Shown here one piece after another: positions 22,518 through 34,634 of a stretch of 64,000 nucleotides of DNA. The notes under the pieces are model-generated. The model ran no database searches. It was not told the origin of the DNA and saw only the letters and a list, made by a program, of their open reading frames with translations. Both the position numbers and the translations under genes were made by a program. The DNA is from Mugil cephalus (taxonomy: Eukaryota; Chordata; Actinopteri; Mugiliformes; Mugilidae). The first letter of the stretch is position 1. The number at the start of each line of letters is the position of its first letter. The stretch spans positions 15,586,197 through 15,650,196 of the forward strand of contig NC_061774.1 of assembly GCF_022458985.1 (NCBI RefSeq). The letters run 5' to 3'.

Positions 22518-25500
22518 ATGGCAACTCCAGATGGATTTCCTGCCAGTTTCTATGGTGAACCAGGAGTGTTAGGCATGTTGTCCAATGGGATCAGTGCCTT
22601 CCTTGTACTTCTACAGAACTTCAGTACAGCTCACACTGGCATTGCAGCACAAGGAGTGGAGAACATCCTCGCAGGTAAAACCTGAAGTAAATAGGTTTAA
22701 AAATGTATTTTAAAATAATATGAATATGGTATTCATATTACATATTCATCACATATTCATATTCTAATTTCCAACACTTTTGACAGGTGTTCATCTCATC
22801 CTGATCGGTGGTATATGCCAGCTGGTGGCAGGACTGCTTTCCTTTCGAAAATACGACCATCTGAGTGGCACTGCCTTTATTGGTTATGCTGCTCTTTGGG
22901 GTAGTTATGGTGCCACCCGAATCTACTTTGGTGCCTTATCTCAAGAGACAGCATCTATGTCAAATCAGATGAATTTGTCTCTGTCCACAATTGCGCCGAA
23001 TAACATGTCACTGAATAACTCCACAGACATCCCAGTTTGCTATTTATGCCTATCCAAGACAGAGTCAGCGATTGCAGGTCTGATCCCTTATATCATTTTG
23101 TCCTTCCTTCTTGCATTTTGCTCTGCCACAGTCAACTACATCATGCCCTTTGTCTTTGGGGCCATCACAGCCACTTTAGTCTTTGAAGCAGCAGCTCTAG
23201 TAACAGGCTCCTGGGCCCTTGTGGTCTCTGGGGTCCTGGAGTTGCTCATTCTGCTCTTTGCCATCTATGGCTCAGCTGCACTGCTCATCAAAGGTCTGAC
23301 TCAACGTCTCGTCCTCAAAGGCTTTGGGACCCCTCTGTTTAATGTCCTCCTGCTAGGAACCCCCAATTCATCAAGTGCCCAGAGCATTGGTCAGGAGAAG
23401 AAAAAGAACACAAAGTATGCTGAGCCCATGGCCTTGGGTTTCTTCTGTGACTCCGTTGCTCCCTTTATCTTTGCTTTCTACGGCTTTGGGTACATGAAAT
23501 CATTTGGTTTAGGAGCTGTATGGGTCTCCATCATTTCCTTTGCCCAGCTGTTCTCCAGCTACTATGCCCATCTGCGCCAAGACTGCTACTACACTACAAA
23601 GTTTGGCTTCCATGCCACTTATTGGCTGATCAAGGCTTGGGACGAGTTTGTGGTATCTACTCTGATTGTAAACGAGAGCAAAGTTGCTTCTGCAAGGGAG
23701 GCAATGGTGGGAGATTGGTTCTTTGTGATGGCAGCCTTGGTGCTCTGTGTGGGAAGTCTGAACATGGACGTCTTGGAACTGATTCACAACATGCTCTTTG
23801 TCCTGGTCACGATATCCACAATCCCCCAGATCCCGCTCCACAGTTATTACATCTTCTTTGGTGTAGCTTGCTCCCTGTTTACTGCAGTCTCCATCTATGG
23901 CACCTTCACACGTCTCATCAACTCAATAGCAGAAAAGTCTCTCATCCCAGTGGGACCACAGCCCATCTCCACTGAGCAGCTGAAAAAAGTTTTGAGTTGC
24001 AGAAGATCTACACCAACAGACCAGAAGCAACTTCCCCAAACTGACCAGGACTCAGATGCTCTGTTCTACCTTACAAACGGAGTCGCAGCTCTTTCAGCTC
24101 TTCATTCAAATGCTTCCAGTCTAAATCTTAGCCTCCTTCATCAAACTGTCCCTTGGGTCCTCATCTCTGGAGCAATCATCCAGGTCTACGTCAGCAGGCT
24201 GCAAGTCACAGGAGGTGGCCGGTTTGGGTCAGTCATCTCATCAATCTATGTGGGCGTATGGGCAACATGGACTTGGTTTAGGTTTGCAGGTAAGTTGTAC
24301 AAACATGTGAGAAACATTTATCTTTGTGATCTCCACAACATTCTGATTTATTTGAATCTTTTCTAGGTAACCTGCTTCAGCTCTCCACAGAGGCTACCTA
24401 TGGATTTACAGCAGGAGCCATTGCTCTCCTGGTCATTAATGCTTTTCTCATGCTGATCGGTAAGCAAAAGCACATTTTTTATTTAGTTTTACATTTTAAG
24501 ATGTGTTGTTTTGTCTGGTTTTCAACACTTCTTTCTTTTTTTGTCAGCTGCCTACAAGAACCTGGTTCTGCTGTTTCTAACAACAGTCATGGAGGTTGCT
24601 CTGGTCTGCCTCCTGCTCTCCACCCTTCAGCGACTTCCATATGATCTAGAAAGTAAGTACATATAAAACTGCATGAATACATGAAGAAATACTTCTTAAT
24701 TAACCAATTGAACTGTTTATATCGTCTCAATAAAACATTGTGACAGCTGGTTCTTGTTTGTTGCAGTTGCCATGCTCTCACTGATTACAATCATTTGTAT
24801 ATATGGAGTTCTGGCATCATTGGTCAACTGCATCTTCTCACAGAGATTGCTCCCTATGGGTCCTCCTTTGATAAAGGTAAACAGTGAAGAAGACATCTTC
24901 AGATGTTCTTTCTTCAAGTCAAATGGATCGCATGCTGTATAATACTCTAAAATCCATCCACCATCTCTGTGTCTGGTTATAGAGCAGAAAGAAGCAGGAG
25001 ACATCTTCAGAGCCACCCTGTCCACTGGCTAATTCCCGACTCACGAGTGGCCTCAAGAAGATCGCTGGTCTTCTGGAGGAAGGAGCAGTATGTGGTATTC
25101 CCACAGACACTGTGTATGCGCTGGCCGCCTCTTGCAAGAATCCTCAAGCCATTGAGAAAATCTATAGCATCAAAGTAAGAATGAAAATAAGCTACTGATG
25201 TGCAATATTGTGTAGATCAATACATGTGTAAGCTCTTAAACCTGTTATCTATGACTTGTTCCAGGACAGACCAGCAGAGAAGCCCATATGTATTTGCATC
25301 TCCAGTGTAGAGCAGCTGGTGGCAGCCAAGCCCCCTTTCAGTCCTCTGCTGTGGGAGTTCATGAGGAACGTGTATCCTGGTGGCATCAGCTGCATCGTCA
25401 GCAAAGGAGACTGGCTGCTCAGACTAGGTAAATACTTCATGGAGGCTTCCAGCGAACATCTTTAACGTAGCATTAACACATGTAATCAGTATTCACCTCA

Positions 25501-26081
25501 ACTTTAATTGATCACTTTTAGGTGTGGGTCCAGCTTACGACCGTGTTGGTACCAAGGACAGCATCATGATCCGTGTGCCTGACCACACGGTGACTGGACA
25601 CTTATGTGACATGACTGGACCCCTTGCCATTACCTCAGCCAATCCCAGTGGAGAGCCAGACAGCACCCACCACAGCATGGTCATCAAGTAAGACATGTTG
25701 ATATTTGTACATAAATCCACTTTTTTTCTGGATTATGTCATTAGTTTGTTTTAATATCTTCTGAATATCAAGATTTTATACACTTGTACATTGTCTGAAA
25801 TTGTATTGGTTTTCTCCCAGTCGACTAGGACACAAGATCCAAGGTGTTCTCTGTGATGGGAACTCTAACGAAGTTGTTGCTTCTACCGTGGTCAACTGTC
25901 TACGGATTGATGAAGGTAAAAATCTAAAGATTTGTTATCTTTTCCAGTGGCAAACACACACATTCTCACTTCAAACTTTCTTATTCTCTTAACAGGTGAC
26001 ATCACCATCTTGAGGGAAGGCTGCGTCCCTGCTGCAAAAGTCACACAAATCTTTGATAGAGTGAAACGTTCTATGGTGTGA
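22518..26081 (+). CDS. Type A triple YaaH-like membrane protein fused to YrdC domain, copy 2 (complete)
   Basis: Exons: 22518-22674, 22787-24289, 24367-24459, 24548-24652, 24767-24876, 24983-25174, 25265-25427, 25522-25687, 25821-25915, 25996-26081; 2670 nt, 889 residues. The ATG (22518) is the first after the 5' UTR intron. Module 1 (about 10-235) has the GPR1/FUN34/YaaH signature GGICQLVAGLL.F.K followed by GTAF..YAALWGS. Module 2 (about 263-437) ends LIPVGP and module 3 (about 475-655) ends LLPMGPP, so three six-helix YaaH-like units are inferred. The loop of module 1 has several N-x-S/T sites, consistent with a luminal or extracellular face. The YrdC/Sua5 domain spans about 675-885, with PTDTVY (696-701), K720xR722 and S813-A-N815, the ATP/threonylcarbamoyl-adenylate motifs of the family. 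The fusion predicts a membrane-anchored nucleotide-binding enzyme or sensor attached to a carboxylate carrier. Function unproven. Confidence 0.92.
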
Positions 26082-26402
26082 TTATCTGAATCTTCCACAG
26101 GGCTCACCATTAATGCCTTCTTACAAGTTCTGCTTTTTCAGCTTCAGCATTTCTGTGTGTAAACAAAAGACCACCTGGTGTGAAGTCTGTGTAGTGCTGT
26201 TATAACTTTTCTTGGTGTACAATACGTTGAAATAAGAGCTTACAACCCTTTTACAAAATCCCTTGACTGCTGACATGACAGTGATCTGTGTGTAAATATA
26301 TATATATTATATTTATATATTATAAATTATGCTTTTATGCTTTTTACTTGTTGCTTTTTAACTTAGAGCACTCTGAGATCCCTGGATGAAAAGTGCATCA
26401 TA

Positions 26403-26408
26403 AATAAA
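26403..26408 (+). terminator. Candidate poly(A) signal of type A copy 2
   Basis: AATAAA about 320 bases past the stop codon, just before the repeat array begins. Confidence 0.5.
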
Positions 26409-28645
26409 ATGTATTATCATTAAATTAACCGTCTAACAATGATTATTTGATGTCTGCTACAAATTGTTAACTCGGTGTGAAGAATAAACCAATGAAATGT
26501 CAAACATTAAATGAAATAAAAAATTAAATTAAATACATTGTTTTGCTTTCCATTTTTTCTCAAACCATGTGAGATGTAAGAAATTAAATAAAGCAGTGTT
26601 GAGTGAAAAATGCTAAAGTAAAGGAACAGAGTAATATTTCCACCATTTTTCTTGGGGATTAGCATACAAAGAAATAAAATGTGGAAAAATCTGAATGATG
26701 ACCATGCTAAAAACAAACAAACAAAAAAGGCTGAATACATTATTATGTTTGAGTGTGTATATGTTTACGATTTTATTTTATTTCATTTTATTTTATTTTT
26801 ACGCAATGAACACCAAGGCATATTCATACTTGTATGTACAAGGAACAAGGAATAAAAGTCCATTCTGTTTCTGATTTTGACTGAAACTGAAACAGAGCTC
26901 GAATTTCCACTGAGAGGTATGCCTACACAGTCACAAAATAAAGACACATGAATCAGAAATGACAAAACTGAACAAAAGATCCCTGGGATAACAACACTAA
27001 ACACATCCACGTCTTGACGTAGGACAAATAATGAGTAAGGAGTTTCACCACTCGCCCAAGTGGCTCCTTTCGGTGGCACCTGTCTGAAACTCACATGTGT
27101 CGCGTCTGTTAAGGATCCAATATTCAACAGCGATCAGTGGATGTTGTTCAGATTAGCCTTGATAATCACCTTTTCTTTATTATTAGTGAAAAAAAAAAAC
27201 AATTTATGATGTTTCTGCCTCATCATTTCCGACATAATGTCACAATGACATCATAACGTCATTATCTCAGTTCAATGCAGTGATGAATCAACTCGATGGG
27301 GATAAAACAACCCTTTCACAAATGCATGGTTGAACACATGAAAGCCAGTTCTTCAGGTCAGGACTCAGCAGCCTATCTAAGCCTGAAGGACAAGGAACAC
27401 TATTAGAAGACAACTTACATAATTTAGCCAGACAGGACAGTTTAATTTTGTTTAGAAATTAAAAATAGAGAAAATGATATATGACGGTAGCTGCTAGTTG
27501 GTTGCTTTTAGTTATGCTAGATAACTAGCTAATATAAGGCTAGCATAAGGCTTAGTGAACTTCAAACTTCATTTGTAAAGTGGTGTTGGACGTATTACAT
27601 ATAATGTGTACCTTTATTTTTCCTATATAAAATCTTAACAAATGTCGAAGAGAGACACTGACATTTATCTCACAAAATCAGTTGACATCTAGTTCTTCTT
27701 TTTAATCTACTGCTCCCATAACTTACTCCGTTTACCATTTACTGTTTCCTCCATGTTTTCCTGATCTGTGCTGTATTCATTGTCTGAGCATTGTGGCATA
27801 TTTTAATTTTTAATCCAATTTCATTCTCTGTTGTCTCGGCTCCCGTGAAACACGTGACCAACTTAGAACCAATCAGCAGAGCAGGGTAGCTCGGACGGTC
27901 CATTCCCTAGCTGGCCTCTAATATACAGCTCTGGTTTTAGATCAAGTCAAGATGCCTACCTCATCAGCTCTGGGCTTTTCCAAGAAATTTAGATAAACTC
28001 CAGAAATTTAAGAGAAGATTGGTATGCATAATATTGCTTTTGGTTCATCTTATATTCAGCCTACAGCTACTGCTTCTCATACATATAGAACAGTATGTCT
28101 TCATATACAGTATGTGAGTCTAAACAGACATCAGTGTAAAATGTAGCTTGACTACTTAGTGCTTTGTTTTAGTGAATGAATGAATGCCTCATATTCTGCA
28201 AATCATCTCATATCATCATCTACTACAGGGTCACAAGGGTTGCTGGAGCCTATCCCATCAGTCATCAGGTGAGAAGAAGCTGGACAGAGCAAAGAAAATC
28301 ATGAATAATCTTAATATAACTTCACAAACAAGACCCCATCTCATATATTTCTATCTCCCTTCTCTGTTTCAGCTTGTAATCTAAATAGGTGGAAAAGGTC
28401 AGAGGGCTAAAGCACTGAAATATAAACCAGATTCCTGTCTGCGAACTGACTAGATCTCCACGTCACACAACAAACTCCAATAAACTCTATTACTAAATAG
28501 CCGCTCAGGTACTGGCTCATATTAATAATCTAAGCATTAACCTACACCTTGAAAATATCAGTAAACTCCAGGGAACAGCTGAACATAGAATGAGTAGAAT
28601 CCAATGTGTGGAAAATGCTGAAAATTCCCCCCAAAATAATACATT

Positions 28646-28704
28646 TCTTAAGTTTCCATGCAGGTGACCTATTGGGTATAGGTCACCTGCATGGAAACTT
28701 AAGA
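28646..28704. repeat. Perfect 27-bp inverted repeat (hairpin) with 5-base loop
   Basis: Left arm 28646-28672 and right arm 28678-28704 are exact reverse complements (key words CATGCAGGTGACCTAT and ATAGGTCACCTGCATG) around the loop TGGGT. It lies in the first unit of the array. I saw no second copy in the other units. Confidence 0.95.
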
Positions 28705-29362
28705 GACATTATGTTAGCATACTTCACTTGTGAATCAATATCTCAAAAACACCTGGAATGCTGATTGCCCACAAAGGAACAGAAAGAGAAGGAGTCATGT
28801 AACAACACGGAAACATCAAAAATGTGGTTCTTAATCTCTGTGGACATAATGGAAACAGATATGACACCTTATAAATAAACGCAATTGACGGTATTCTCTG
28901 TTGTGCAACTACAGGTATGGAAAGTAAAAACAGAGAACAACAATAAAGTGACATCAACATGTGTCATGCAATTTATGACCAGGAAGAAGTCGAAACAGTG
29001 GTAGCATTGTTGAATCTATTTCCAGACAAACGAAAGTTTAAAATGGTGGCACACTCCTTAACCTTACCATGACCTTATCAAATTGTTAGCTCCGTGTGAA
29101 GAATAAACCAATGTAATATCTAACATAAAACAAAATTAAAATTATTGAATTATTTTCTCAAACTATATAAGATGTAAGAAATTAAGTAAAGCAGTGTTGA
29201 GGGAAAAATGCTGGAAAGAAAAATAAAGAAACAAAATAATATCTCCACAGTTTAACCATTTTCTTTGGGATTAACATACAGAGAAATAAAATGTGGAATA
29301 AATCTGAATGAGGGCCATGCTCGAAACAAAAAACAAGGCAAAATACACTGTTGTATGTTTAG

Positions 29363-29437
29363 AATTTTATTTTATTTTATTTTATTTTATTTTATTTTAT
29401 TTTATTTTATTTTATTTTATTTTATTTTATTTTATTT
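29363..29437. repeat. (ATTTT)n microsatellite
   Basis: About fifteen TTTTA pentamers in a row. Shorter versions stand at the same place in other array units (26774-26800, 33385-33410, 42333-42350). Confidence 0.95.
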
Positions 29438-30734
29438 TTATGCAGTGAACACCAAGGCATATTCCTTGTATGTAAAAACATACATACACATACATACAAT
29501 AGAGTCTTTTCTGATTCTGATTCTGACTGAAGCGGAAACAAAGCTCGAGTTTCCATGGATAGGTATGCCTACACAGTCACAAAATACACATGAATCACAA
29601 ATGGCCAAACCAAACAAAAAATCCCTAGGAAACAACAATAATCACATCCATGTCTTGACGTAGGACAAATGATGAGTAAGGAGTTTCACCACTGCCCAAG
29701 TGGCTTCTTTCAGTGGCACCTGCCTGAAACTCATGTACATGTCTGTTAAGAACCCAGTATTCAACAGCGATCAGTGGATGTTGATCAGATTAGTTTTAAT
29801 AATCCCTTTCTCTTTATTATTAATGAAAAAAAAAATAATTCATGAAGTGACTTTGTTTCTCCAAAGTACATGCCATTGTATTCCTCGCTGCATTGTTTTT
29901 ACCTCATCATTTCTGACATAATGTTAATCACAATGTTGTTATTTCAGTTCAGTACAGTGATGAATCCACCCAATGGGGAAAATAAAACAACCCTTTCACA
30001 ATGCATGGTTCAACACATGAGATCCAGTTCTCCTGGTCAGGACTCAGCAGCCTATCTAAACCTGAAGGACAAGGAACACTATTAGAGGACAACTTACATA
30101 ATTAAGCCAGAGAGGGAAGCTTGGTTTTGTTTTGATCAAGTCAAAATGCCTACGTCATCAGCTTTGGGCATTTCCAGTAAATTTAGATAAACTCCAGGAA
30201 TATAAGAAAAGATTGTTTTGCATAATATTGCATTTGGTTCTACTTATATTCAGCCTACATCTACTGCTTCTCATTTACCTCATCTCATCTTCTACAACCA
30301 CTTATCAGCTGTCATCGGGTGAGTGGCGGGGTACACCCTGGACAGGGCAAAGAAAATCATGAATAATTTTAATACAACTTCGCAAACAAGGCCCTGTCTC
30401 ATTTTTTTCTATCTCCCTTTTCCGTGTATGTCTCAGCTCTTAATCTTAACAGGTGGGAAAGGGCCAAGAACAACAATAAAGTGACATCATCATGCAATTT
30501 ATAACCAGGAAGAAATAGTCAAAACAGTACTAGCATTGTTTAACCTACAGTATTTCCAGGCAAATGGCGATACACTCCTTATTACATAACCTTACCAAAT
30601 TATTAACTCAGTGTGAACAATAAATCAATGTAATGTCAAACATAAAACGAAAGAAAAATTAAATTAAAGAGATTGTTGTTTTTCTTTCCATTCCATTTCA
30701 AAATTTTTTTTCTCAAATCGTATAAGATGTAAGA

Positions 30735-31803
30735 AGTTAAATAATAATAATAATACATTTTATTTATATAGCCCTTTTCAGGAACAGAAGGACACGATGA
30801 ATAAAACGTTGAATAAAACAGGTAGGAAGCATCAGTAATGAACAATGTGAAACAGTTAAACGTTAAAAGCAATCTTAAAAAGATGAGTTTTTAAAAGGGA
30901 TTTAAATGTGTACGGGTTGGAGCAGTGTCTGATGGGGGATGCTAGAGAGTTCTGAAGCTTTGGAGCAGCAACAGAGAAGGTTCAGACTCTCCCAGGTTCA
31001 GTACTTGGTTTTGGGTGGGTGCTTATGTGGGCAGAGGTTCTGGGTGTCGAAGGAAGGAGTCGGAGATTAATTTCCAACCGTGACAAGGAAGTGTTGGGTG
31101 GACTGGGTGGGAGGTTTGGGGACAATGATCATGAGGTCGGATTTTTCCTAGTTCAGTCAGAAGTAGTTGGTTTGCATCTATGTTTTCATTTCAAGGAAGC
31201 AGATTGAGAGGGTGGAGAGGATGGACGAGGTGATTGATTCGGTGGAGATTTATAGTTGAACATCATCAGCATAGCAGTGAACCGAGGGGAAGGATCTAGA
31301 TTGTAGATGATGGACATTAGGGGGCCGAGCACTGAGCCTTGGGGGACACCTTGTGACAGGAGAATGGTTGATGAGGAGTGGTTGTTTATGTGTGTGAATT
31401 GTTGTCAGTTGGAGAGGTAGGATTTTGTCCAGGTGAGTGCTGGGCCGGTGATGTGGAGCAATTTTTGTAATTGGGAGAGTAGGATGGAGTGATGGATGGT
31501 GTTGAAAGCAGTGGTGAGGTCGTGGAGGATAAGAATACTGATGTGACCAGAGTCTGCAGAGAGGAGGTCATTGAATATTTTGAGGAGGGCTGTTTCAATG
31601 CTGTAGTTTTGGGGGAAACCAGATTGAGATTGAGAATGTGGGTGATGGCAGCTACTTTGATGCTGTCGGGGACTGAGCAGAGGGAGTGTCTGATGATGGC
31701 AGTGAAAAGACACAGGGCAGAAAGTCCGGTCTTGATGGCAGTTTGAATGGGATGGGGTCGAGTGTGCAGGTGGTTGCTCTCATGCCGGTCAAGAGTTGGT
31801 AGA
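30735..31803 (-). mobile_element. L2-type LINE fragment a (minus strand, decayed)
   Basis: On the minus strand the translation contains reverse-transcriptase phrases typical of L2/CR1-type LINEs: ETALLKIFNDLL, then FNTIHHSILL (normally FDTVDH), SYLSN and, in another frame, QGVPQGSVLGPL. Its 3' end is on the left, with GCTATATAAATAAAATG and an (ATT)n tail, as in fish L2 elements. It is 5'-truncated and frame-broken. It sits inside an array core at AAGTTAAATA/AAGCAGTG. Confidence 0.8.
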
Positions 31804-31915
31804 TGAATAAAAAAATAAAGCAGTGTTGAGTGAAAATGCTGGGAGGAAAAATAATAAAAAAAAAAATAATATCTACACAGTTTAACTATTTTTCTTTGGG
31901 ATTAGCATACAAAGA

Positions 31916-32215
31916 AATAAAATATGGGTGGCACATCGGCTCGGTCCAGCCCGGGCCTTTCTGGGTGGAGTTTGTATGTTCTCCATGTGTCTGCATGAGT
32001 TTTCTCCGGATACTCTGGTTTCCTCCCACCTCCAAAAACATGATCGTTAGACTGATTGGTGACTCTAAACTGACCCTAGGTTTGCGTGTAAATGGTTGTT
32101 TGTCTCTGTGTTAGGCCTGAGATAGGCTGACGACCTGTCCAGGGTCTACCCCGCCTCTAGATGGGATGGGCTCCAGCAACCCCCACGACCCTAGTGAGGA
32201 TTAAGCAGTATGGGA
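31916..32215. mobile_element. Common teleost interspersed-repeat fragment (SINE-like/LINE-tail)
   Basis: Contains the phrases GTTCTCCATGTGTCTGCATG, TCCGGATACTCTGGTTTCCT, CTGTCCAGGGTCTACCCCGC and GGGCTCCAGCAACCCCCACG, a repeat seen throughout teleost genomes and usually ending in a short tandem tail. Here the tail is (GATGA)n. I do not commit to a family name. Copies occur at 35837-36131 and 39752-39956, the latter cut by the Tc1 element. Confidence 0.6.
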
Positions 32216-32332
32216 GATGAGATGAGATGAGATGAGATGAGATGAGATGAGATGAGATGAGATGAGATGAGATGAGATGAGATCAGATCAGATCAGATCA
32301 GATGAGATCAGATGAGATGAGATCAGATGAGA
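32214..32332. repeat. (GATGA)n / (GATCA)n minisatellite tail
   Basis: A run of GATGA pentamers passing into mixed GATCA/GATGA pentamers. A copy of nearly the same length lies at 36132-36248 in the second 3.9-kb unit. Confidence 0.95.
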
Positions 32333-34634
32333 AATAAAATATGAAAAAAAATCTGAATGATGGCCATGCTAAAAACAAAAAAAAGAAAGGTCAAATACAC
32401 TGCTGGTTAAAATTGAATTGAATTGAATTTAATTTTATTTTATTGTTTTGCAATGAACACCAAGGCAAGGAACCAACAAAGCTTGAGTTTCCATTGAGAG
32501 TTATGCATTCAGGCACAAAAAATACAGACACGTGAATCAGTAACGACCAAACCAAACAAAAGATTCTTTGGAAACAACACTAAACACATCCATGTCTTGA
32601 CATAAGACAAATGATTAGTAAGGAGTTTCACCACTTGCCCAAGTGGCTTCGCTCGGAGGCACCTGCCTAAAACTCATGTGCGTAGCGTCTGTTAAGAACC
32701 CAGTATTCAACAGCAATCAGTGGACGTTGTTCAGATTAGCCCTGATAATCCCTTTCTCTTTATTATCACTGAAAAAAATGATGAAGTGACTTTGTTTCTC
32801 CAAAGTGCACGTCACTGTGTTCCTCGCTGCATTGTTTCTGCCTTATCATTTCTGACATCACAGCTCTCAGCTCTTAATCTTAATGGGAGGTAAAGGGCAG
32901 AGAACAACAATAAAGTGACATCAACATGTGACCCGCAATTTATGACCAGGAAGAAATAGTCGAAACAGTAGTAACATTTCTAAATCTATTTCCCAGCAAA
33001 TGGAAGTTTATAGTGGCGATACAATCCTTATTACATAACCTTACCAAATTATTAACTCAGTGTGAAGAATAAACCAATGTAATGTCAAATGTAAAACAAA
33101 AGAAAAATTAAATTAAATAGAGTGTTGTTTTGCTTTCCATTTTTATCACAAACCACATAACATGTCAGAAATTAAATAAAGCAGTGTTGAGTAAAACATG
33201 CTGGGAAGAAAAATAAAGGAACAAACTCAGTGTGCACCTGTTTCATGGAGCACTGAGTACTGTCTCCTAATGTTTTAGTTTGTTTCAATCTTTTTTTTGA
33301 TATTGTATCCCTATGTTTTTGTACCTCAATAGCATTACAAATGAGGGAAACCTCAATGATTTTTGAGACTTAAATTAATAATAATAATTTCATTTTGTTT
33401 TATTTTATTTTGTTCCAATGAACACCAAGGCAAGGAACCAACAAAGCTCAAGTTTCCTTCGAGAGTTATGCATTCAGTCACAAAATAAAGACACAGGAAT
33501 CATAAACGACCAAACCAAACAAAAGATCCCTGGGAAACAACAATAATCACATCCATGTCTTGACGTAGGACTAATGATGAGTAAGGAGTGTCACCACTGC
33601 CCAAGTGGCTTCTCTCAGTGGCACCTGCCTGAAACTCATGTACGTAGTGTCTGTTAAGAACCCAGTATTCAACAGCGATCAGTGAATGTTGATCAGATTA
33701 GCTTTGATAATCCCTTTCTTTTTGTTGTTAGTGAAAAAAAATTATGAAGTTACTTTGTTTCTCCAAAGCACACGTCATTGTATTCCTCGCTGCATTGTTT
33801 CTACCTCATGATTTCTGACATCATGTTAATCACAATGTTGTTATTTCAGTTCAGTACAGTGATGAATCCACCTAATGGGGAAAATAAAACAACCCTTTCA
33901 CAATGCATGGTTCAACACATGAGATCCAGTTCTCCTGGTCAGGACTCAGCAGCCTATCTAAACCTGAAGGACAAGGAATAGTATTAGAGGACAACTTACA
34001 TAATTAAGCCAAGAGGGAAGCTTGGTTTTGTTTTTGTTTTTGATCAAGTCAAGATGCGTACGTTGTCAGCTTTGGGCATTTCCAGTAAATTTAGATAAAC
34101 TCCAGGAATATTAGAAAAGATTGTTTTGCATAATATTGCATTTGGTTCTACTTATATTCAGCCTACATCTACTGCTTCTCATTTACCTCATCTCATCTTC
34201 TACTACCACTTATCAGCTGTCATCGGGTGAGTGGCGGGGTACACCCTGGACAGGGCAAAGAAAATCATGAATAATTTTAATATAACTTCAAAACAAGGCC
34301 CCGTGTCATATATTTCTATCTCCCTTTTCTCTGTCTGTCTCAGCTCTTAATCTTAATAGGTGGGAAAGGGCAAAGAACAACAATAAAATGACATCAACAT
34401 GTGTCACCAGGAAGAAATAGTCAAAACAGCAGTAGCATTGTTTAATCTATTTCCAGACAAATGACAGTTTAAAATGGCGACATACTCCTTATTACATAAC
34501 CTTATCAAATTATTAACTTAGTGTGAAGAATAAATCAATGTAATGTCAAACATAAAATGAAAGAAAATTTAAATTAAATAGATTGTTGTTTTGCTTTCCA
34601 TTTTTTTCTTAAATTATATAAGATGTAAGAAGTT

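Noticed and set aside
24983-26081. YrdC part considered as a stand-alone yrdc (tRNA t6A) gene
   Set aside because: The exons continue in frame from membrane module 3 with normal splice sites in both A and B lineages, and there is no separate promoter or ATG upstream of the PTDTVY exon.
29265-29663. 132-residue open frame
   Set aside because: Its centre is the (ATTTT)n microsatellite; low-complexity translation with no start or splice context.
32214-32332. Regular GATGA repeats considered as a CRISPR-like array
   Set aside because: No spacers, eukaryotic setting; it is the simple-sequence tail of an interspersed repeat.
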